From contig NZ_CAMIIE010000005.1 of assembly GCF_946222605.1 (NCBI RefSeq), positions 1 to 64,000 of the forward strand: 64,000 nucleotides of DNA, written 5' to 3'. Each line of letters begins with the position of its first letter. Positions within the stretch are counted from its first letter, which is position 1. Shown in pieces: positions 8,424-16,517 of the stretch. The notes below the pieces were generated by a model. It was not told where the DNA came from. It saw only the letters and a program-made list of their open reading frames with translations, and did no database searches. The translations under genes were made by a program, and so were the position numbers. The DNA comes from an uncultured Acidocella sp. (GTDB lineage: Bacteria; Pseudomonadota; Alphaproteobacteria; Acetobacterales; Acetobacteraceae).

Positions 8424-9140
8424 TTACAGCCGGCCTTCATCCAGCAGCGCCTCGGCCTTGCCGAAGGCGATGGGATCATCGACATCCACCCAGAGCCGGT
8501 CGCCGATATCCAGCACCCGCGCCTTGCCCCAGCCGGCGAGCACGTTCATCGCCCCGGAAATACTGTCATCGCCGCGGGTCTGGGAGGCTTCCAGCGCGTC
8601 GAACATCACCGGGTTGCAGCGGAACACGCCGGTATCGAAACAGTTGAAGTCGCGGATCACCTTGCCGATATGCAACAGCCTGTCGCCCTCGCACTTCACA
8701 CGGGTGACGTCTTCCGGGTCGTTCAGCGGGTTTTCGATGTTGAAATCCACGCCCAGAGTCACCGTATCCGGTTCCACCTTGGCCTCGATCAGCCGGCGCA
8801 GGATCTGCGGGTCGACCAGATGGTCGCACATCGTCAGCAGAAACGGCTCGTCCAGATATTGCTTGGCCGCGAGCACGGAGACGCCGTTGGCGCGGTCCCA
8901 GGCGCGGTTATGGATGCGGGTGATATGGATGCCGGAGCGGCGGGAGAACTCCCCCAGCCGCGCCTGCAATGCCTCGGAGCGATAGCCGGTGACGACGAGA
9001 AACTCCTCGATCCCGGCTTCGCGCCCGTTGCTGATGACGCGTTCGATCAGCGGCACGCCGCGAATCGGGATGAGCGGCTTCAGCTCACCCTTTTCGCGCA
9101 GCCGCGTGCCCTGGCCGGCGGCGACGATCAGCGCCTTCAT
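8424..9140 (-). CDS. Sugar-1-phosphate nucleotidyltransferase family, probable inositol-phosphate cytidylyltransferase
   Basis: A 238-residue nucleotidyltransferase: AAGQGTRL at residues 7-14, the metal-binding-type CDH at 105-107, and DTGVF at 169-173. The overall pattern (NGVSVLAAKQYL, PEDVTRVKCEGDRLLHIGK, FDTGVF) resembles the cytidylyltransferase domain of the thermophile enzymes that make CDP-inositol for di-inositol phosphate. It overlaps the inositol-phosphate synthase gene by 4 bases and is followed after 15 bases by a CDP-alcohol phosphatidyltransferase, the same partners as in that pathway. Substrate is inferred from pattern and context. Confidence 0.8.
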   Translation of the reverse strand: MKALIVAAGQGTRLREKGELKPLIPIRGVPLIERVISNGREAGIEEFLVVTGYRSEALQARLGEFSRRSGIHITRIHNRAWDRANGVSVLAAKQYLDEPFLLTMCDHLVDPQILRRLIEAKVEPDTVTLGVDFNIENPLNDPEDVTRVKCEGDRLLHIGKVIRDFNCFDTGVFRCNPVMFDALEASQTRGDDSISGAMNVLAGWGKARVLDIGDRLWVDVDDPIAFGKAEALLDEGRL

Positions 9141-10273
9141 TCGGCGGCGGTGACGGCCAGCAGCGGACGGCAGGTGCGGATGAATTCTTCGGTCATCTCA
9201 TGCGCAATGTCGTCAGTGTACTGCACCGGCGGGTGCTTGCAGAAATAGGCCGAGGGGCCGGCCAGCACGCCGCCGACGCCGGCTTCCAGCGCCAGCTTGC
9301 AGCAGCGCACCATGTCGATGACGACACCGGCGGAGTTCGGGCTGTCCTGCACCGAGAGGCGCAGTTCCAGATCCATCGGCACGTCGCCGAACTGCAGCCC
9401 TTCCATGCGGATGAAGGCGATCTTGTTGTCGTTCTGCCAGGGCACATAATCGGACGGGCCGATATGGATGTGCTCTTTCTGCATACGCTCCTTGGCCACG
9501 GCCTGCACCGCTTCGGTCTTGGACTTCTTCTTGGAGACCAGGCGCTGCTGGTTCTTCATGTTCAGGAAGTCCGTGTTGCCGCCGGTGTTGAGCTGATAGG
9601 TGTTGATCAGCTTCACGCCGCGCTTGGCGAACAGATCCGTCAGCACGCGATGGGTGATGGTGGCGCCGACCTGGGATTTGATGTCGTCACCGATGATCGG
9701 CAAATTGGCGGCCGCGAACTTGTCCGCATAGGCCTTATCGCTGGCGATGAAGACCGGCATGTTGTTGACGAAGGCGCAGCCAGCTTCCAGGGCGCAATCC
9801 GCATAGAAGCGGGCCGCGGCTTCGGAGCCCACCGGCATGTAGTTCAGCAGCACGTCGGCCTTGCTGGCCTTCAGCTCGGCGACGATCTCCTCCTTGCTCA
9901 GCTCTTTCGCGTCGGAACGCACAAAGGTGCGGTCCTCGTCGTAATCGGCCATGTGGGCGGAGATGCCATCCAGCACCTGGCCCATCTTCACGATGGTGCC
10001 GGTGGCGGGGATGTTCGACTCGAACACTTTGGTGCAGTTCGGCTTGGCGAAGATCGCGGTGGCGACATCCTGGCCGACCTTGCGGGCATCGACATCGAAC
10101 GCCGCGACCACGCGGATATCGTTGGGCTGGTAGCCGCCGATCTCGGTGTGCATGAGCCCGACCACGCCTTCGGCGCAACGCTCCGGCGTGTAGTAATAGA
10201 TGCCCTGGATCAGGGAGCTGGCACAATTGCCGATGCCAGCGATCGCGATGCGGATGCCGCCGTTCTTCGCCAT
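9137..10273 (-). CDS. ino1: Myo-inositol-1(3)-phosphate synthase
   Basis: A 378-residue NAD-dependent synthase of the compact bacterial/archaeal type, converting glucose-6-phosphate to inositol phosphate. Seen: the Rossmann start AIAGIGNCASSL, the family block NTGGNTDFLN, and SDYVPWQNDNKIAFI. The ATG at 10273 is preferred over a TTG two codons upstream because a GAGG lies 6 bases before it. First gene of the inositol unit; a 336-base stretch without a gene separates it from the glycosyltransferase upstream. Confidence 0.93.
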   Translation of the reverse strand: MAKNGGIRIAIAGIGNCASSLIQGIYYYTPERCAEGVVGLMHTEIGGYQPNDIRVVAAFDVDARKVGQDVATAIFAKPNCTKVFESNIPATGTIVKMGQVLDGISAHMADYDEDRTFVRSDAKELSKEEIVAELKASKADVLLNYMPVGSEAAARFYADCALEAGCAFVNNMPVFIASDKAYADKFAAANLPIIGDDIKSQVGATITHRVLTDLFAKRGVKLINTYQLNTGGNTDFLNMKNQQRLVSKKKSKTEAVQAVAKERMQKEHIHIGPSDYVPWQNDNKIAFIRMEGLQFGDVPMDLELRLSVQDSPNSAGVVIDMVRCCKLALEAGVGGVLAGPSAYFCKHPPVQYTDDIAHEMTEEFIRTCRPLLAVTAAE

Positions 10274-10609
10274 AATCAACCTCGTCTCTCGCTAAATTCC
10301 GCCGACGGGCAGGACGCCGCCAGCTTGACCAGACGCCAGGACGCACGCCGGCCGCGCCAGCAAGGCTGGCGGGGACTGTAAACAGAACCGGGTACGCGCT
10401 CGTCTCTCAACCTTGTAACCAAAGGCCTCCTGCCACTCGCAGCCCTGCCGGGGATTGGCACCGGGCCTCCCGCCTCTTGCGGAAAACCCTGGACGGACTG
10501 CAGGCACTTGCGGGATGAGTCCGAACTCTGCGCGGTAAGTAAGTCAGTCTCGTAGCTGTTTCCGTCATGTGTCGCAAGTATGACAAGCGCGTAAGACGCC
10601 TGGACGGGC
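10274..10609 (-). other. 336-base non-coding leader upstream of the inositol-phosphate synthase gene
   Basis: No convincing coding sequence on either strand. It contains a perfect hairpin at 10355-10371 (CGCCAGC, loop AAG, GCTGGCG) and other GC-rich short inverted repeats. I compared the minus strand by eye with cobalamin, TPP, glycine and SAM riboswitch cores and found no acceptable match. Its length and position before a biosynthetic operon make a structured leader possible. Confidence 0.35.
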
Positions 10610-11581
10610 TCAATCTTGTGGGGCGAGGGCGGGGAGAAGCCGGTCCGCCAGGGCGCTGAAAAGCTGGGTGGTGCGGTGGGCGCGGATATATTCCGGGCTG
10701 ATTTCAGCGACATAGGGCTTGGTGCGAACCGAGCCATACCAATGCGCGACCCTGGTTTGCGGGCTGAGCACGCGCCCCAGCGCGGCCTGGGCGTGGCGGG
10801 TGGGGCGGAACCAATGTTCCGAGATTTCCGGCGGAAGGGGGTAGAAAACCGCCGGTTCATGAATGGTCAGGTCCGGCACCGGCGCGGCGGCCAGCAGGGA
10901 TTGGTAGAGATCCGGCCCCAGCGCATAGGCGCCGGGGGCAGCCTCGCCGGGCAGGGCCGCCATCGCGCGCAGCACAAGGGCGAAGAAGGCCGCGCCGGGC
11001 ATGGCGCCCATCACCGCATTATTCACCGCCGGGACGTACCAGCCTTCAACCAGCCGGAAGAGCCGCCAGCCGCCGGGCAGCAGGCGCAGGGTTTTGCGCA
11101 GCACATCCAGCCCCAGATGCTTGGCCCAGACGCGCGGCGCGCGCGAGGCGCGCACCCATTCCGGCCAGACGATCCGCTCCGCGCCGAGAAACTGGGGGAC
11201 ATTCAGCAACGGCGTGAGCGGCGTCACGGTGAGGGTGTCGACATCCAGATAGACCCCGCCTTCCTCGAACAGGATGGCGGCGCGCAGCATATCCGCGCGC
11301 TGCACCGGGCTGGTCAGGCGGGCATAGAGCCGGGTCAGGCCGGGGGCGATGCCCAGGCCCGCCTCGACGCGGGCGAGGCGGGCTGGCGCATCCTCGCGCA
11401 CCAGCTGGATGCCGGCCGCCCGCAGGGCCTGGAGCACCGGGCCGGGCGCCAGATCATCCGTGTGATGCAGGCACACCGCCTGCATCCCCCCTTGCGCGGC
11501 GGCGGAGAGCGGCGCCAGACCGTGCGCCCAGGCCAGATTCGGGCCGATCCAGCAGAATCGCGCAATCGCGGGGATGGACAT
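10610..11581 (-). CDS. GT32-like DXD glycosyltransferase
   Basis: A 323-residue enzyme with the GT32/TcdA-TcdB-type pattern: N-terminal SIPAIARFCWIG, RADMLR at 95-100, then GGVYLDVD at 108-115 with the DXD metal motif D113-x-D115. The ATG at 11581 matches the usual start of the family; an upstream TTG would add seven residues. GT32 includes bacterial capsule transferases and, in fungi, the mannosyltransferases that act on inositol phosphoceramide. Its place between the inositol genes and the acyl ligase makes a sphingolipid acceptor plausible, but donor and acceptor are not shown by the sequence. Confidence 0.82.
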   Translation of the reverse strand: MSIPAIARFCWIGPNLAWAHGLAPLSAAAQGGMQAVCLHHTDDLAPGPVLQALRAAGIQLVREDAPARLARVEAGLGIAPGLTRLYARLTSPVQRADMLRAAILFEEGGVYLDVDTLTVTPLTPLLNVPQFLGAERIVWPEWVRASRAPRVWAKHLGLDVLRKTLRLLPGGWRLFRLVEGWYVPAVNNAVMGAMPGAAFFALVLRAMAALPGEAAPGAYALGPDLYQSLLAAAPVPDLTIHEPAVFYPLPPEISEHWFRPTRHAQAALGRVLSPQTRVAHWYGSVRTKPYVAEISPEYIRAHRTTQLFSALADRLLPALAPQD

Positions 11582-11741
11582 GGAGATTTGGTAATCCAGC
11601 AAGCAAAATGAAGCGGTTAGCCAAGGCTGGCTAGGCGGCGGCGGGGCGCTCTGTCAACCGTGCCAGACGCCAAAGCCATTGCCATTCCCTTGTGAGTCTG
11701 TTAGCGCCAAGCGATGGCACCAACGGTAAATTCCAGGCAAT

Positions 11742-13481
11742 ATGACTGAGCCGACCCCGACTCACCATCCCGGGCAGCCCAAGCGTATCGCCGATTTCGG
11801 CACTTTGGCCGAGGCTCTGGACTATGCCGCTCTGGGCCCGACCGGGCTGAATTTCTATTCCGGCAAAGGGGTCCTCACCGAATCCCTGCCTTATGCCAGC
11901 TTGCGTATGCAGGCGCTGGAGCTGGCCCGCAAGCTTCTGGGCACCGGGTTGCGGCCCGGGGATCGCGTCGGGCTGCTGGCCGAGAGCGATGGGGATTTCG
12001 CCCGCGCCTTTTTTGCCTGCCAATATGCCGGGCTGGTGCCAGCACCGCTGCCCTTGCCTGCGGCTTTTGGTGGCAAGGAGGGTTATATTTCCTTCCTGCG
12101 CCGGATGATCCAGGCAGCCGACGCGCATGCCGTGTTCGGCCCCGCCGTGCTCTCCGACTGGCTGGCCGAGGCCGTTGACGGGCTGGGGCTGAAATGCGCC
12201 GGCCTGATCGCGGATCTGGCCGAGGCGCGGATGGTGCCGCAGGAGCGCCTGCCCGCCCCGGAAGCACTGGCCTATCTGCAATTCTCCTCCGGCTCCACCC
12301 GGTTTCCGCTCGGCGTGGCGGTGACGCAGGCCGCCTTCATGGCCAATGCGCATTATATGGCCAAATACGGGCTACAGGTGAATGAGGATGATCGTTGCAC
12401 CAGCTGGCTGCCTTATTACCATGATATGGGGCTGGTCGGATTCCTGCTGATGCCGATGGCCTGCCAGCTCTCGGTCGATATTCTGCCCACCCGTGAATTC
12501 GCCCGCCGGCCGCTGCTCTGGCTGCAGCTGATCACCCGCAACAAGGGCAGCATCTCCTTCAGCCCCTCTTTCGGCTATGAGCTCTGCGCCAGGCGCGCCC
12601 AGACCGCCTCGATCGCGGATCTCGATCTCTCCTCCTGGCGGCGCGCCGGGATTGGCGGAGATATGATCCGCCCGGCGGTGCTCACCCGTTTCGCGGCGCG
12701 CTTTGACGCGCATGGCTTCGCCCCCACCGCCTTCATCCCCTGCTACGGCATGGCCGAGGCGACGCTGGCGCTGAGCTTCAGCCCGGATGGCCAGGGTGCG
12801 CGCGAGGATGCGGTGGACCAGCTGGTGCTGGAGCAGGAGCATCGCGCCGTGCCGGCGAATGAGAACAGCGCCCGCACCCGGCATTTCGTGGTCTGCGGGC
12901 AGATGCTGCCCGAACATGAGGTCGAGGTGCGCGGCGAGGATGGCGGGCTGCTCGCCGAGCGTGAGGTCGGGCGCATCTATGTGCGCGGGCCGAGCCTGAT
13001 GCTGGGCTATTTCGGCGCCCCGGAGGAGACCGCGCGCGTGCTCTCCGCCGAGGGCTGGCTGGATACCGGGGATCTTGGCTATCTCACCGGCGGGCAGATC
13101 GTCATCACCGGGCGGGCCAAGGATCTGGTCATCGTCAATGGCCGCAATGTCTGGCCGCAGGATCTGGAATGGGCCGCCGAGGCGGAGATCGCCTCTCTGC
13201 GCAGCGGCGATGTGGCGGTGTTCTCGGTGGATCATGGCGAGGATGAGGAGGTGATCGTCCTCGTGCAGTGCCGCGCCACGGAGGATGCGGCCCGCCAGGC
13301 GCTGGTGGAGGATCTCACCCGCTTCTTCCGTGGCCGCCAGGGGCTGGAAACCCGCGTGGTGCTGGTGCCGCCGCACAGCCTGCCACAGACCTCGTCCGGC
13401 AAGCTCAGCCGCTCCCGGGCGCGGGCGATGTATCTGGACGGCGCCTTTCAGCCCCGCGCCACCGCCACCGCGGCGGAGTAA
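11742..13481 (+). CDS. Fatty-acyl-AMP ligase / acyl-ACP synthetase of the sphingolipid locus
   Basis: A 579-residue adenylate-forming enzyme. The phosphate loop is FSSGSTRFPLG, followed by SWLPYYHDMGLVG and SPSFGYELCARR, which are typical of the fatty-acyl-AMP ligase (FAAL) branch. YGMAEATLALSF and GWLDTGDLGYL follow. The C-terminal lysine region (TSSGKLSRSRAR) is present. It would activate a fatty acid and load it onto the dedicated ACP for serine palmitoyltransferase. Divergent from the GT32-like gene (160 bases between); the next gene starts 5 bases after its stop. Confidence 0.87.
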   Translation: MTEPTPTHHPGQPKRIADFGTLAEALDYAALGPTGLNFYSGKGVLTESLPYASLRMQALELARKLLGTGLRPGDRVGLLAESDGDFARAFFACQYAGLVPAPLPLPAAFGGKEGYISFLRRMIQAADAHAVFGPAVLSDWLAEAVDGLGLKCAGLIADLAEARMVPQERLPAPEALAYLQFSSGSTRFPLGVAVTQAAFMANAHYMAKYGLQVNEDDRCTSWLPYYHDMGLVGFLLMPMACQLSVDILPTREFARRPLLWLQLITRNKGSISFSPSFGYELCARRAQTASIADLDLSSWRRAGIGGDMIRPAVLTRFAARFDAHGFAPTAFIPCYGMAEATLALSFSPDGQGAREDAVDQLVLEQEHRAVPANENSARTRHFVVCGQMLPEHEVEVRGEDGGLLAEREVGRIYVRGPSLMLGYFGAPEETARVLSAEGWLDTGDLGYLTGGQIVITGRAKDLVIVNGRNVWPQDLEWAAEAEIASLRSGDVAVFSVDHGEDEEVIVLVQCRATEDAARQALVEDLTRFFRGRQGLETRVVLVPPHSLPQTSSGKLSRSRARAMYLDGAFQPRATATAAE

Positions 13482-13486
13482 GCGCG

Positions 13487-14521
13487 ATGCGCTGGCTCGC
13501 TCTGCTGGCCTGGCTGCTGCCGGGCTTCGCCTGGGCGGGCGGGGCGGCGCCGTTTTACCACGAATATAAAAGCTGGATCATCGCCTGCGATAACCGGCTG
13601 GGCTGCGAGGCCAAGGGGCTCAACACCGACGATTCCGACCAGCAGGCGACCATCGATTTCACCCGCGCCGGTGGGGCGGGCGGCAAGGCCGAGCTGGATA
13701 TCGTCTATACCGCCGCGCTGGGGCTGGATGGGCTGAGCCTGGATGGCGGCCCGCTGAAGCTGGGGGCCGGCTGGACCAGCGCCGCGCAGGACGGCATCAC
13801 CACGCTGCGCACCACGGATCTGCCCGCCATCCGCACCTTTGTGCAGGCCGTGCGCAATGGGCATGAGATCGAATTTCCCGGTCAGACGGCGGTGAAGCTC
13901 GATGGGTTTTCGGCGGCGATGCTGAAGATGGATGCCATCCAGGGGCGCGTGGGTACCGTGACCGCGCTGCTCAACCCCGGCGCCAAACCGGCCAGCGACG
14001 TGCCGGCCCCGCCCGCCTTGCCGCTGCTGCCCGCACGCAGGATCACCGCCACGCTGGCGCCCGGCGAGGCCGCCAAGCTGATCGCCCTGGCCAATGGCAA
14101 GGCGGCGGCGGCACTGCGGGCGGATGAGTGCGAGGCGGACGCCGCCCAGGCCATGCCACCCGAGGCCCACGCGCTCACCGCCGGCAAGGCACTGGTGCTG
14201 CTGCCCTGCATCATGGGTGCGTATCAGGGCAGCGCGCTGGGCTTCATCGTCGGGCGGAAGGATGGCAGCCTGACCGCCTTGCATCTGCCCTTGCCCCTCC
14301 CCGATGACAGCGACGATACCGACCTGACCAGCCCGGATTTCGATCCGGCGACAGGCCGGCTGTCGATATTCGCGAAAGGCCGGGGCATCGGCGATTGCGG
14401 GGTGGCGGCGAGCTGGATCTGGGATGGGAGCCGCTTCGTGCTGGCCAGCCTGAGTTTCCAGGATGCATGCGGCGGCGCCACGGCGGACTGGCCAGTGCTC
14501 TATCAGACCCGTGGCAACTGA
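13487..14521 (+). CDS. DUF1176 family secreted protein
   Basis: A 344-residue protein with a signal peptide (MRWLALLAWLLPGFAWAGG) and the DUF1176 start FYHEYKSWIIACDN. Further family features are DECEAD and, near the end, GDCGVAASWIWDGSRF and SFQDACGG. Function of the family is unknown; probably periplasmic. The ATG at 13487 sits 5 bases after the ligase stop, so it is co-transcribed, and its end overlaps the epimerase start. Its presence inside the unit hints at an envelope role. Confidence 0.82.
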   Translation: MRWLALLAWLLPGFAWAGGAAPFYHEYKSWIIACDNRLGCEAKGLNTDDSDQQATIDFTRAGGAGGKAELDIVYTAALGLDGLSLDGGPLKLGAGWTSAAQDGITTLRTTDLPAIRTFVQAVRNGHEIEFPGQTAVKLDGFSAAMLKMDAIQGRVGTVTALLNPGAKPASDVPAPPALPLLPARRITATLAPGEAAKLIALANGKAAAALRADECEADAAQAMPPEAHALTAGKALVLLPCIMGAYQGSALGFIVGRKDGSLTALHLPLPLPDDSDDTDLTSPDFDPATGRLSIFAKGRGIGDCGVAASWIWDGSRFVLASLSFQDACGGATADWPVLYQTRGN

Positions 14522-15464
14522 GGCACCGCTTCTGGCGCTGACCGGCGGGACGGGGTTTCTGGGGCTGCATCTGGCCCCTGCCCTGGCAAGCGCCGGCTTC
14601 CGGCTGCGGCTTTTGAGCCGGCGGGAGGTGGCGCATCCGGCTCTGGACGGGCTGGACTTCGAGACCGTGCACGGCGCGCTGGAGGATGAGGCGGCGCTGG
14701 CAGCCCTGGTGCGCGGCGCGGATGTGGTGGTGCACGCGGCCGGGCTGATCAAGGCGCGCAACCGGGCTGAATTCCTGCGCGGCAACCGGGATGGCACGGC
14801 GGCGCTGGCGCGGGCGGCACGGCTTCACGCGCCAGGGGCGCGGTTTATTTTCATCTCCTCGCTGGCAGCGCGCGCGCCGGGGCTTTCACCCTATGCTTTC
14901 AGCAAGCGCGCCGCGGAAGAGGCGGCCAGGGCCGCCTATGCCGAGGCGCCGGAGCAGCTCGCCCTCATTCGCCCGCCGGCGGTCTATGGGCCGTGGGATC
15001 GTGAGAGCCTGGCGATGTTCAAGGCGGCGCAGGGATGGGTGGCGCCGGTGCTTGGCGATAGCAAGGTGGCGGTGATCCATGCCGATGACGCGGCCGGGGC
15101 GATCGCGGCGGTGGCCGGGGCTGGGTTTCGCCCGGGCTGCTTCGCGCTGGCGGATGCCCAGGCGCAAGGCTACACGCTGCGCTTTGTCGCGATGCAGGCC
15201 GGGGCGGCAATGGGCGGGGCGCCGCGTCTGGTGAAACTGCCGGCGGCTTTGGTGCTGGCGGCGGGGGCGCTATCTGGCGCTGCCGGGCGGCTGCGGGCGG
15301 CACCGCCGATCTTCACGCTGGGCAAGGCGCGGGAGATATTGCATCCGGATTGGTCGGTGCCGGTGCAGGAGCTGCTGCCGCGCGAGATCTACGCGCCGCG
15401 TATCGGGCTGGCGGAGGGCTTTGCGCAGACAGCCGCCTGGTACCGGCAGGCGGGCTGGGTTTAA
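14511..15464 (+). CDS. cerR: NAD(P)-dependent epimerase/reductase, CerR-like ceramide reductase
   Basis: A 317-residue short-chain (extended) Rossmann protein: GGTGFLG at 12-18, and the active-site Tyr/Lys in SPYAFSKRA. The GTG at 14511 overlaps the preceding gene by 11 bases; an ATG at 14463 is possible but adds a tail without similarity. In Caulobacter-type sphingolipid loci an epimerase-family protein reduces the keto group of the ceramide precursor, and this gene has the same company (ligase, spt, acp, ceramide synthase). The exact substrate is inferred from context. Confidence 0.8.
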   Translation: MATEAPLLALTGGTGFLGLHLAPALASAGFRLRLLSRREVAHPALDGLDFETVHGALEDEAALAALVRGADVVVHAAGLIKARNRAEFLRGNRDGTAALARAARLHAPGARFIFISSLAARAPGLSPYAFSKRAAEEAARAAYAEAPEQLALIRPPAVYGPWDRESLAMFKAAQGWVAPVLGDSKVAVIHADDAAGAIAAVAGAGFRPGCFALADAQAQGYTLRFVAMQAGAAMGGAPRLVKLPAALVLAAGALSGAAGRLRAAPPIFTLGKAREILHPDWSVPVQELLPREIYAPRIGLAEGFAQTAAWYRQAGWV

Positions 15465-15475
15465 GGAAAATTTGC

Positions 15476-15606
15476 AAAAGTTTTTGGGGTTTGGCGCTTT
15501 TTTCAAAAAGTCCCCACAAACGTTCGGGGTGGTGGCAACGCCATCGTCAACACCCCGAACCTCTCTTGGCCCTTTTTGAAAAAAACGCCAAACCCCAAAA
15601 ACTTTT
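15476..15606. repeat. Large nested inverted repeat between convergent genes
   Basis: Outer arms at 15476-15510 and 15572-15606 are reverse complements over 35 bases with one mismatch (AAAAGTTTTTGGGG... on the left). An inner pair, GTTCGGGGTG (15522-15531) and CACCCCGAAC (15551-15560), is nested inside. It separates the epimerase and transporter genes, which converge, so a two-way terminator is likely. The arms contain the TTTTTGAAAAAA-type core shared with elements at 25992, 47661 and 53413. Confidence 0.75.
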
Positions 15607-15612
15607 ATAAAT

Positions 15613-16488
15613 TCAAGTCTCCAATGTCGGCGGCGGCGGAGTCGCCGGCGCGGTCAGCGCGCTGCCGGCGGAGGCCGCCATGATGCACAGCATCGCCCCC
15701 CATTGCAGCCAGGTGAGGCGTTCGCCCAGCACCAGGAAGCCGGCGAAGGCGGCGATCGCCGGGGCGGCGCTGAGCAGGATGGAAAACACCCGGGCGGAGA
15801 GACGCTTCATCGCCTCCATCTCCAGCGAATAGGGCACCGCGCTGGAGAGCAGCCCAACCGCGAGCGCAGTGCCGAGCTGCCAGGGGCGCAGCTGGCCGAA
15901 ATTCAGCACCGCGGCGCCGAGCGGGGCGATGAGAAGGGCGGCGACGATCATCCCCCAGGTGACCGCATTAGCCCCCAGGCTGGCGGCGACACGCTTGCCG
16001 GCGACAATATAAAGCGCCCAGGCCGAAGCCGCCGCGAGGGCAAAGGCGATGCCGAGCGGGTTCAGCCTGTCCTTCACATGCAAGGGCAGCAGCATGGCCA
16101 AACCAAGGGCCACCACCAGCAGCCAGAGAAAATCCCGTGGTCGGCGCGAGGACAGCAGCACAATGGCGAGCGGCCCCGTGACCTCGATGCCAACCGCGAT
16201 GCCGATGGGGATGCGCTGAAAAGCCTGATAGATGGCGAGGTTCATCGCCGCCAGCATGGCGCCGTAGAGCAGCAGCGCCGGGCGGGTGGAGGGCGGCGGC
16301 ACCCGGCGCCAGGGCGCGCGCAGCGCCACCAGCAGCAAGGCCGCGAAGGCGACGCGCAGGCAGGTGACACCGGCCGGGCTGATCACCAAAAACAGCGATT
16401 TGGCAAAGGCCGCGCCGAGATTGACGGAGCTTTGCGAGCCGAGCACGGCCAACAACCCGACCAGCCGCTGATCCTGCTGTGGCTTCAC
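15613..16488 (-). CDS. EamA/DMT-family transporter (RhtA-like exporter)
   Basis: A 291-residue protein of ten hydrophobic segments, two EamA repeats. The N-terminal part (GSQSSVNLGAAFAKSLF) resembles RhtA, the threonine/homoserine exporter, and RLTWLQWGAMLCIMAAS lies near the end. GTG start at 16488. It sits 29 bases downstream of the ceramide synthase gene, same strand. The substrate is unknown and it may be unrelated to lipid synthesis. Confidence 0.82.
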   Translation of the reverse strand: MKPQQDQRLVGLLAVLGSQSSVNLGAAFAKSLFLVISPAGVTCLRVAFAALLLVALRAPWRRVPPPSTRPALLLYGAMLAAMNLAIYQAFQRIPIGIAVGIEVTGPLAIVLLSSRRPRDFLWLLVVALGLAMLLPLHVKDRLNPLGIAFALAAASAWALYIVAGKRVAASLGANAVTWGMIVAALLIAPLGAAVLNFGQLRPWQLGTALAVGLLSSAVPYSLEMEAMKRLSARVFSILLSAAPAIAAFAGFLVLGERLTWLQWGAMLCIMAASAGSALTAPATPPPPTLET

Positions 16489-16517
16489 CGCGCGCTCCAG
16501 GTTCGAAATTTTGGCGC

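Noticed and set aside
1410..10273. Mycothiol biosynthesis (inositol-phosphate synthase, GT4 like MshA, PIG-L like MshB)
   Set aside because: No cysteine ligase (MshC) or acetyltransferase (MshD) is present, the genus appears alphaproteobacterial, and the GT4/PIG-L pair is in an operon with serine palmitoyltransferase. Kept only as an alternative substrate idea.
10274..10609. Cobalamin riboswitch upstream of the inositol operon
   Set aside because: GGTGCCAATCC and a nearby GAGTGGCAG look superficially like parts of the core, but order and spacing do not fit and the gene downstream has no link to B12.
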